NCBI GenBank assembly: GCA_009801015.1
Contig: VHZZ01000101.1
Span: 100,293 to 149,285 of the forward strand
DNA length: 48,993 bases
Source of the DNA: Silene noctiflora
Lineage: Eukaryota; Streptophyta; Magnoliopsida; Caryophyllales; Caryophyllaceae
Direction of reading: 5' to 3'
The position numbers and the translations under genes were made by a program. Shown piece by piece: positions 40,798 to 48,993 of the stretch. Numbering within the stretch: the stretch's first letter is position 1; every line of letters begins with the position of its first letter. Under the pieces are notes generated by a model that searched no databases, had not been told where the DNA came from, and worked only from the letters and a program-made list of their open reading frames with translations.

Positions 40798-43700
40798 ATG
40801 GCCGCCATTGATAAAGCAAGCAGAAGCAACAGGAAGAAACAACAACGTTCTAAATCTAGTAAACCCAACAAACCTTCATTTGGTCCCAACACACAACTCA
40901 GCAAGAAGAAGAACAACAAACAGCGTCGTAAACCCAAGAAAGGATTAAACTCAAAAAAATCCATCGAACAAACTGCAGTAAAAGATGAAAAACCCACAAA
41001 AATTACTCCATTCCAACCACCTGTTTCACCTGATGATTACTGCAAGTTTTTCTTGGATCAATTTGAGTTTGCTAATTCCATAAAGCTTTCATCTTTGGAG
41101 CTTGAATCCATTAAAGGTATAACCTTTTTCAATTTTCCTAATATTCCTTCTGTTATAATCATTTGTTTATCTTTGGTTAAAATACGTCTCACAAAGAATA
41201 TAAAAGGTAAACAAATGATTGGGACGGTGGGAAAATATATTTAGTTAGTATTTTTGTGTTTATAACCAGTGGCGGAACCAAGAGGACTAGCAGCGGCGCT
41301 TGTCTTTGATATTTATTGCATTACTACTTTGCTCCTTAATTTAAAATCCCGGGTCCGCCCGCCTCCGTTTATAGCAGTTAATTTGATTCGAGTATCAGGA
41401 CTTTGGAAAGTTGTTTAGTTTTTGCTGAATTGTTTAGTTGTTGTAGTTGTTGGTAAAATGTTAGTTGGTTGCTTAATGGAGTGCATTTTCTGAGGTAGTT
41501 GCTAGGAGTGAGGAGCTTTGTTCTGTGGAACGATTCGACAAAACGTACTGCTAATTTCTAATTTGGTGGCATTCTGTAAGATTTTGGTATTTAGGTGGTA
41601 GGAGTTATATTCATCTGTGGTTGAGACCAATCACTATAGGTAACTTAATTTCGGCCTGCTATTGTACATCGAGTGCTTATAAGTTCCCACTATTACACTA
41701 AAAATTTGGCAGTTCGGGTTGGAAGCGAGAGGGTGGTCTAAAAGATCTTAAAATGTTCATGAAGGTAACTTGGACCTGCTATGGTCTTGAACTAGATGGG
41801 TAGAATTAGTTATATGATTTTAGTTATCTAGTGTTGTTAATTCATGAAGTACGTAATTTTTTTGCTACTTACTGCGCCGTAGTAGTTGCAGCTGGTCCAG
41901 TTAGAGAAGTCGGATGAATATTTTTTGGATGCTTCAATTCGATATACAAACGGTATTCATATTGTGCCCGTTTGTATAGAAAATTATATTTGAGCTTCAA
42001 TTATAATTTTCAGCCACTGTGTGTTCTGAATTGTATTTGAACTCTGTAGACTTACTGTCTTATTGGTACAATCTGCTTAAATAGTAAAGGCCTCAAGGGT
42101 ATCATAGGAGTCTTAAAATTTAATGTTAACCTTGGAAACTGCAGCACAAATGTTAATACTGTCAAGTTTCAGTGTGTGACATGCACTGTGCTTATTCTTT
42201 ACTGAAATGCATTGATTCTTGATTCCATACCGTATTCTCCACCTAAGCTGCAAGAGCAAAGATACGCTCAGTAAACATTTGTTAGTGTTTCTTCTTCAGA
42301 TACTTATTTTATAAAGCTATCAGAAGATACTACTCAAGATGCTAGCAACTTAGGGATACATCTCAAGAATGTATTTGAATCGAGATGGAAAGAAGTGCTT
42401 TGTGAGCCCCAGCTTGTTGAGGGACAGATTGATGCAGGGAACCCAGCTGTAATGGTCATTAGTGCATCTGCTATAAAATCGCTGGAAATGCTGAGGTGTG
42501 ACTTCTATTTGGTTTCTCATGAATTTGAAAATATATTTTGGCTTTAAGACTAGATAGTATGTTTCTAATGTATTCACCCTTTGCTCAAAAGTAATTGATC
42601 TTTTTTTTTTTTTTTTTTTTCCTTATCTTAACCTATAGGGGCTTGCGGATATTGACCAAGGAATGCCAAGCTGTGAAGCTTTTCTCGAAGCACATAAAAG
42701 TTGATGAACAGGTTTGATTTTTCTTTTTCCCTGTACTGGGTGCCAATAATATTTGGATTTTCTACTGTGTGCCCAAATGTTTCTCCAAATTCTATCATAG
42801 ACCATAATACCCCAAAATTGTCTAATATACCCCAAAATTATAATTAGTAGTTCCTTAATTAACCTAGGTACCATAATTGGATTTTCTTATGGTTAAGTTT
42901 TGTCATAAGAAGATGTTAGCGATGAGTACCATAATGGTTATTAATTTATTATGTTGTTGACTCGGAAATACATATTTATGCTTCTTTGTTTCGGCTTTTG
43001 GATCAGAATGGGATGACCCGCATCTTGTTTCTCTTCAGTTTTCTTGACTTGTTTCTTTTAATTTCTACTAGAACAACCATGTTCTAATATATGAGCTTGG
43101 TGCTTTCAGGTAGCCATGTTAAAGAAGCGTGTTAATATTGCAAGTGGTACACCGAGCAGGTAAATGGTCTTCTTTGGTTAGTTAGGTAGTCGAAAAAATG
43201 CCTCAGATATTTAGAATTTACATTTATCGTAATTGGTTTGGAGGCTAAACAGATGATTAGTTTTTCCCTTGTTTGTAATCATGTCTAATGAAGTACCACA
43301 TTGTAGTATTGAACTGATGTGAACATTATTCAGTTTCATTGTGTTTTGTGATTACAAGCTATTCTTTTTCTTGTCCAGTTGCTATATATCGTACGGAACT
43401 AGTGTCTAAACTCATTATAACCCTTGAACTGTCAACCGCCTTTAGATTTATTGTAGCTGCCACGCAATTCTTCATTTTATCCACGTTCTCGTTCTATCTA
43501 TCTGTTTGTATGCGTGCGCATTCGTGCATGTCTTTAAGTTTTATTCTAAGAGGAGAAGCTAGAAAAGTTAGTGAAGCTATAGTGAATTTGTGATAGTAGT
43601 GATAAGCGAGTCAAGAGAAAGGGTGCACTGAGTTTACCAGGATACTTCAATGGCTTGCTATCATTTGTCATTGTTAATAATTCGTTTTCTACTAGGAAGT

Positions 43701-44669
43701 TACCTCACTAAAATCAGTCACTTGTAGTTACTAGGAAATAATTTTTTCACTGCCAGCATCACTAATTAAGGGTTTTTATATAGGGCTAAACCAGATTACT
43801 GAATTTGTAGTTTATTCGTATCAAAAAAATATTATTGGATGTCGTTTTTCAATGAACTGCGCCTAACATATTTCCAGCAAAATAAGTGTTGTGATGCACA
43901 TTGCACAATCGTTGACTTTACCTCGAGACTAACATGTTCCACTGCAACTGGGTATATTTGATTTCAGGATAAAGAAATTAGCTGAAATGGAGGCTTTGGG
44001 GCTTTCACGACTAAAAGTCATTGTACTCGATATGCACACTGATGTTAAAGGCTACTCGTTGTTTTCCCTTCCTCAAGTCAGGTTTGGCTGTACATCATAT
44101 TTTAACTTCACTACATGATTATATCCCCTCTCTGAACTCTTTCTGTCCCTGGTGAATTATAAATAGGCTAGTTCACCTTGCGATTTCCCCGTGATCTCCC
44201 CGTTGCGAGTATTGGGTTATCCCTTCTATTTTCCTTGTAAACACTATGTGCTAGTGTGCTACTGAGTGTCAAGGTTTGCTGCTAAAAGAAGACTACTGTG
44301 AAGTAATGAAATAAATCTGTAATCTGCTGTAGAAGTCAGAGATAGATAGTATACAAGAGTTTTGAAGGTCAGTGAGAACGTAATTTAGCCGTTGGCTGCA
44401 TTTTGGTTTCTGTAACTGATGTTTTAGACCATGCTTAAAAGCACTGTCTAATACACTTATGGTCTAAGCTAAGCTAATTATGTGTTCTAATCCTTCCGCT
44501 GGCATTCACATGGTTACCGATTGATTTTAATAACTGTAGGGATGAATTTTGGGATTTGTACAAATGCTATTTCCACCAACGGCTTCTTCAAGGTGATCTA
44601 CGTGTGTGTTTGTATGGTCCAATCTCGGCAACAACTGGTAGAAGCAAGAGAAAGTCTGACGATGAATAG
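40798..44669 (+). CDS. CMS1: CMS1-type U3 / 90S pre-ribosome protein
   Basis: Six exons, 40798-41116, 42300-42495, 42639-42711, 43110-43159, 43968-44081 and 44540-44669, join in phase to give 293 residues. The first 75 residues are a very basic, lysine/asparagine/serine-rich tail with nucleolar-localisation character (SRSNRKKQQRSKSSKPNKP). The rest matches the Cms1 family: the block starting PPVSPDDYCKFFLDQFEFAN, VMVISASAIKSLEMLRGLRI, KLFSKHIKVDEQVAMLKKR, IASGTPSRIKKLAEMEALGL and VIVLDMHTDVKGYSLFSLPQ. The core resembles a degenerate DEAD-box fold without helicase motifs. Yeast Cms1 and human CMSS1 (similar length) are linked to U3-containing 90S pre-ribosomal particles. The role here is inferred from family. 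Intron 1 hosts two MITEs. Confidence 0.93.
41144..41235. mobile_element. Diverged Stowaway MITE in CMS1 intron 1
   Basis: The left arm contains ATAATCATTTGTTTATCTTT and the right arm AAAAGGTAAACAAATGATTG followed by GGACGGTGGGAAAA, an inverted repeat of about 25 bases. TA is found on both sides. The arms share ATCATTTGTTTA with the hairpin at 11038-11091. It begins only 27 bases after the exon 1 donor. Confidence 0.65.
41267..41367. mobile_element. Degenerate hAT-like MITE in CMS1 intron 1
   Basis: It begins CAGTGGCGGAACCAAG, the same terminus as the element at 24287. It is flanked by TTTATAAC (41259-41266) and TTTATAGC (41368-41375), an 8-base duplication with one mismatch. The right end (GGGTCCGCCCGCCTCCG) is a damaged inverted copy. 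Length is 101 bases. Confidence 0.6.
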
Positions 44670-45379
44670 CAAGCATCATTTTGTCGAAACTGTTTCTTGA
44701 ATCTGTCTGATATGCATTTTAACACTCGTCAAAAACGACTCTGTGAAGAAGAGTTTGTTTACTCTTCGCAAGGTAGCAACATGAAAGAAAAAAACGTCCC
44801 AGATACTTGTTTATTTACTCTGAACCGAGAATGACATGTTTGTAATTGCAAGTCCACAATTTTGGCAACAAAAACAGATTTTTTTTTTCCCGTTTTTTTT
44901 CAATTCAATGAAGCCACAACACTGGAATTACTGACTAGATTTGATCAAGTCCGAGTACAACAGGCAGATAGTTTCAGGAGACTTGTTCGATTTGAGTCCA
45001 GGAAACCAAATATCCAGTCGTAACCCTGATCTTGACACGCTTTGCATCAAAAGTAAGATGATTTTGATATACACTGTTTATAATTAATACAACATATTAC
45101 AATTATGACGAGGTACATATAAATCAAGAAGTTAATCCGTCTTCTAAATCCATTCCCTGAAAGCAAGGAATGCCGGATAAACCATACAGTGTTTTGTGCT
45201 AATAATACATTCAGCAAGTGTTTGGTGCTAATAATACAACCAATACTCAACCTGGCCATAACCTAGGTCAGCACACAGCAGTCGGATCATTTTATCTCCA
45301 ACGTAGAAAATGCAAATAAAGATGCGAAAATCATATGTACAGCTTAAATCCAGGGATATTTAAACTGGTTTTGGCAATT
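44670..45379. other. Convergent 3' region (CMS1-type gene / SnRK1 alpha)
   Basis: The 3' untranslated ends of both genes lie here. No other feature was recognised. Confidence 0.6.
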
Positions 45380-47929
45380 CTAAAGTACACGGAGTTGTGC
45401 AAGGAATGCTGCGCAAAGTTCAAGAAACAGCATTTGAGGTCCCACAACCCGTTGTAGATCAAGTAGATACTTCTCTTCCCGGGTCTTGTAAAGCTGCAGG
45501 CACGTTATAACATGTAATTAGTCCTCTTCGGAGGTTAGGTAAGTTTAGACAATGTTGATCTAGCTTCAAACATAGACGAGACAAAAAAAGAGAAGTTGAT
45601 CATTCCATAGGTGAATATAACAAAGTGATTTATATATTCCCATGGCCGACTTCTCGATAAGAAGTCGATCATTCCATAGGTGAATATAACAAAGTGATTT
45701 ATATATTCCCATGGCCGACTTCTCGATAAGGACTAGGGAGGTTGGGCGAAGACAACCAATTTCCACTTACTGAACTGTTTTACAGTACCATTTTTTCCTA
45801 CGAGGAGATCATGACTACATTCATTATCGACTGTGAATGTTAAAAGGTTCATATAGCAATAATAGCATTCATTCTGCCTCGGGAAGAACCAAGCAGACTT
45901 CACAATAGACACTACAGGACGACAGTAAGACACTCTTCACATGACATACATGATCAAGTCTCCGTCAATGACATTAATGACAATTGGTCAAGGTGAACCA
46001 ACAGCGGCATGAGCTTCAAAATCCATAAAGGTTATCAACTATAAAGTACTTCCTCCGTCCCAATCAATTGTTTACCTTCATATTCTTTGCAAGGAGTATT
46101 TTAATCAAAGGTAACAAATGACAAGAACAAAGGGATTATATTTTATCCACTCCATGGGCCTGGACATTCCAGTAGCAATCACATAAAACATATAGAAGCC
46201 AACACACAAACTCAATCATTAACCCTCTATCCTCCTTTCAATGTCCCTCCTTTCTAAGCAAACTCGGGATACAATTCATATTTCAGGCAAGTAATCTCTC
46301 GCTCGCATAAAATAAATTTAGGATTAACATGTGATATTAAGGATTTGGAGATTAATACAATATTAATGCCAATACATGAAAAGCAAACATTAAACCATAC
46401 AACAAGAAACACTGGAAGAGGAACACACCTGCAACTCAAACTTTACCACGTTGGGTGACCTTAACCCATCATTTTCTATTATGCTTGATTCGTTGGCAAA
46501 ATAATGATCATTGTCGGCAGGATTATTGACCATCCCTTCATGCTGCCCAAGAATGCCAGGAATCCACCGGCACTTCATATTATAGTGCCCAATCTTTTTC
46601 CAGCAGACATTCAACTCTTGTAGTGCTTTCAAAACTTCAGTCATGATCTCACGAGGATGGGCTCGCGACTGCAGTCAGATATGAAAGTATATCATTACAA
46701 GTCATACAAATTAAAATAAGTAATCAAATATGACGTTCAACATAGCTTGCAGAAGGTAGTTATTGATCCATATCATTCGGCTCAAAAATACATCATAAAT
46801 ACCATTAAAAAATTATTACAAACATAATTATGTAGTGGGCTAAGACTAAGACGATACCGTCCGTCGCTAACTTTCCTACCAAGCACTTATTTTACAGCAT
46901 TGCTACTTTATTTCTTGAACCTTGCCCACGTCAAAAGATTTAGGTTAAAAAATCAAATTGGAAAATCACAGAATCACTTGTCCCACCTGCTGTAGCCTGT
47001 CGGCATTCAAAAATTTGAATTCTCAGGGCAAAACAAGATAGTTCAAGAAAGACACTGAATAATCTCCAACTGACTTGGAGAAGTGTACCAGCCTATATGT
47101 GTTTATATGTGTATCCGTGAGCTTATCATAAATAGTATGCGTGCGTGTGTGGACAGACAGAGATAGCGGCTTGCAGGAAAAAAATATTAACAGTTCTCCC
47201 TTCAGGACTTTGTGGAAACCCATAAAGAGGAAGTATAAATGAAACCTGTAGTCCGAGAGCCCATTTCCTCTCAACAGGGAACTGCTGTCGTAAACCAACT
47301 CCTTGATAATCAGCATAACCATGATATGGGCGATTCCCCGAAGCAGGGGAAGCAACTCCATTTGGACTCATGCGATTAACATTGTTATCCTGAAAAGGAT
47401 AGACATGCAAAAGAATATCAGATGCTTATTGCAATTCGGGAAAACAAGAGGTACCAAGATCTGCTTAACTATATTTTACAACTTTCATTACTTGTTTATT
47501 CACGTATTGATACAAAATAGCTGAGAAACTCATCCATTATATCTGTATAAGTACGAGCAGCAATATGTCATGACTCAGCCATTTATTTATTCAAGTACTG
47601 CAGTCATTTAGATGCAGGTCTCCAAAATACTAGCATACAATTTAGTAAAAGCGTCTGCGAAGAAAAGACAACCCACCATCATTTCTTGGAACTCATCCCC
47701 GAGATAGCCATTTGAAGTTCGGAAGCGATTGTCGAAAAGCAAATAGTATGCAACAGTTCCCTATAGTAACCATAAAATTATATATCAGCTCTTGATTGCA
47801 CACAAATATTACACCCAAAATGGTAAATACTAAAGGGACCTCATTCTGGAGTCGGTTGCGAAGAGATTCAATCAGCTGATTCCTGTCAAATCCCATCCTA
47901 ATAACCTCTAGGAGTATCTCCTCATCGAT
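45380..47929 (-). CDS. KIN10: SnRK1 catalytic alpha subunit, C-terminal part (UBA and KA1 regions)
   Basis: Five exons in transcription order, 47929-47840, 47760-47677, 47389-47246, 46668-46429 and 45493-45380, all phase 0, encode the last 223 residues. The UBA domain is IDEEILLEVIRMGFDRNQLI and onward. A linker follows (GTVAYYLLFDNRFR; GVGLRQQFPVERKWALGLQ). The KA1 domain is SRAHPREIMTEVLKALQELN, VCWKKIGHYNMKCRW, SPNVVKFELQLYKTREEKYL, ending FLAQLRVL. SnRK1 is the plant AMPK/Snf1 kinase that represses growth under energy stress; the alpha subunit pairs with beta and beta-gamma subunits through this C-terminal part. The kinase domain is not in the window and must lie beyond 48993, so the upstream intron is over 1 kb. 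KIN10 and KIN11 cannot be told apart here. Confidence 0.95.
45592..45729 (-). repeat. 69-base tandem duplication
   Basis: Copies 45592-45660 and 45661-45729 differ at a single base (GAAGTTGATC versus GAAGTCGATC). At the junction GACTTCTCGATAAGAAGTC forms a short perfect hairpin. High identity suggests a recent event. Confidence 0.9.
46049..46136. mobile_element. Stowaway MITE in SnRK1 alpha intron
   Basis: It begins CTTCCTCCGTCCCAATCAAT, continues TGTTTACC, and ends GGTAACAAATGACAAGAACA followed by AAGGGAT. It is flanked by TA on both sides (46047-46048 and 46137-46138). The arms are diverged but clear. Confidence 0.7.
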
Positions 47930-48184
47930 CTGCAAGGAAAAGCAGAAATCAAATTACAACTAAATAATGCATTATACCCCGTACAATTTAGACAGAAGCA
48001 TCTTCAAGTTAGGCTAGCGTTAATTCAGAAAGGGCATATTCAATAAAACTTGAACTTGCACAGAATCATTGCACCTAAGTGATAACAACACAAAGAGATC
48101 CAAGTCAGATACAGAGTGCTACACGTAAGAGACTTAATAGACTGTAACATTAAGACTCACAAGGAAATCTCTGATATATGATTA
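47930..48184 (-). other. Start of the intron upstream of the SnRK1 UBA exon
   Basis: Intron sequence upstream (in gene sense) of the UBA exon. No kinase exon was found in any frame from here to the window end. Confidence 0.6.
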
Positions 48185-48993
48185 TGTTGGCTTGTTTTTA
48201 CCCTCTTTTACCTTGCATTTTGTACCCGCATTGCGCATTCTATGAGTATATGCCTCTTATTGCAGGATTCGAGGTAGAAATCAAGAGACGGGAGCAAAAG
48301 GGAGCAAGTCGGAAGAAACTAAGGGAAAAGAGAAAGATTTAAGCTCAAATGGGCTGCCAGTCGGTCCCCTGACCGGCAGCCTGCCGGCCGGGACCCAAAT
48401 CCCATACTTAGCCAAATATCGAAGCTCAAGTTTTGAAGGCTTCTGGTGTGTTCCCAGCCGGTCCCCTGACCGGCAGCCGCCTGGGAGCACCTGTGTGATG
48501 AAGAATTGTTGCAGAAGAGTGATCCCAGCCGGTCGACCCAGACCGGCTGGGTCACAGTTTCTATACTTAGCCAAAATTTGAAGACAAAGTTAAAGTAGCT
48601 CCTGGAGTGCCCGTAGCCGGTGGGTGCACCGGCAGCCGGCCCACGCCTACCTGATGATATTTGAAGATTTTTTTTGGAGCAGAAGACTCCCAATCGGGTC
48701 ACCAGACCGGCAGCCGGCCGGCCAGGAGCACAATCCCGCATTTCTTATCATTTCTCTTGTTTTAGGCCCATTTCGAGGGGAACTATATATACCCTTTCCT
48801 TAATTCATTTGTAAACAGAGAACCCTAGATCTAGTTTAGCATAGTTTTATGCAATTAACCTTAATCACTTCCTTAATCATTCCCTAATTAAGTCTTAATC
48901 CTTTAGTAATTTAGTCTAGAAATCTAGTTTTGTCTTAGTAAGTGCCTTTACTATTGGGTTGTAATTGAAGATTTGTGAAGATCTTCCCTAATT
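48185..48993 (+). mobile_element. LTR-like insertion in SnRK1 alpha intron, running off the window
   Basis: The segment begins TGTTGGCTTGTTTTTACCCT. It holds a GC-rich stretch of about 380 bases unlike its surroundings, then a TATA box (CTATATATACC, 48783-48793) followed by AACAGAGAACCCTAGATCTAG, the usual U3-to-R layout of plant LTRs. It is antisense to the host gene. The right end and any coding region lie outside the window, so the call is by layout only. Confidence 0.45.
48345..48735 (+). repeat. About 160-base imperfect tandem repeat with CCGGTC/GACCGG hairpins
   Basis: ATACTTAGCCAAA recurs at 48404 and 48563, giving a period near 159. Each unit carries several CCGGTC...GACCGG or AGCCGG...CCGGCT inverted pairs, for example AGCCGGTC-GACCCA-GACCGGCT at about 48529-48550. 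Open frames on the minus strand here are by-products of the repeat. Confidence 0.65.

Larger units (their letters stand above)
45494..46428 (-). other. Last intron of SnRK1 alpha, with tandem duplication and MITE
   Basis: A 935-base intron. It carries the 69-base tandem duplication at 45592-45729 and a Stowaway-like element at 46049-46136. No coding sequence was seen. Confidence 0.75.

Noticed and set aside
45592-45729. Direct repeats as a possible CRISPR-like array
   Set aside because: Only two abutting copies with no spacers in a plant intron; a simple tandem duplication.
48281-48741. Two overlapping minus-strand open frames rich in Gly/Pro/Arg
   Set aside because: They translate the GC-rich hairpin repeat; internal repetition follows the DNA period and not a protein domain.

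Overview
This is a piece of plant nuclear genome. Genes are split by GT-AG introns, intergenic DNA is AT-rich, there are many miniature inverted-repeat elements (MITEs), and the encoded proteins are plant-specific (FAR1-domain factor, CRM-domain splicing factor, double B-box factor, SnRK1 alpha). It is a eudicot. The repeat style (Stowaway-like CTCCCTCCGTCCC termini, GAGACGGT foldbacks, degenerate GACCC tracts) makes me think of Caryophyllales, but that is an impression and not a proof. No bacterial-type operons, CRISPR arrays or tRNA genes were seen.

Layout. 1-100: probable LTR end. 200-700: degenerate GACCC-rich tract. 838-8725 (+): 12-exon gene for a roughly 1,107-residue protein with tandem BRCT domains. 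9503-10905 (-): short FAR1-domain factor, convergent with the BRCT gene. 12582-14332 (+): CRM-domain organelle intron-splicing factor (CFM9-like), divergent from the FAR1-domain gene over a short promoter with two G-boxes. 14.4-17.4 kb: gene-free, MITE-rich. 17543-21854 (+): cytosolic fructokinase. 22513-23724 (-): intronless secreted LRR protein. 25082-27308 (-): BBX24/25-type double B-box factor, interrupted by a near-identical 254-bp duplication flanking a single N. 27.3-30.3 kb: gene-free. 30402/30630-39545 (+): 17-exon cytosolic-type lysyl-tRNA synthetase with an in-frame acid-free N-terminal extension. 39.9-40.4 kb: decayed LINE fragment (-). 40798-44669 (+): CMS1-type ribosome-biogenesis protein. 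45380-47929 (-): the 3' five coding exons of a SnRK1 catalytic subunit (UBA and KA1 regions). Its kinase exons lie beyond the right edge, behind an LTR-like insertion with GC-rich internal repeats starting near 48185.

The genes are ordinary, conserved, independently transcribed plant genes: DNA repair, light signalling, mitochondrial splicing, sugar phosphorylation, apoplastic LRR, translation, ribosome biogenesis and energy signalling. I see no multi-gene system. The exon models given here were joined by hand using splice sites and reading phase, and every junction keeps frame. The points most worth a second look are the possible organelle-targeting extension of the lysyl-tRNA synthetase, the probable false duplication in the B-box gene, the twin-G-box bidirectional promoter, and several small transposons whose ends and target duplications can be read directly.
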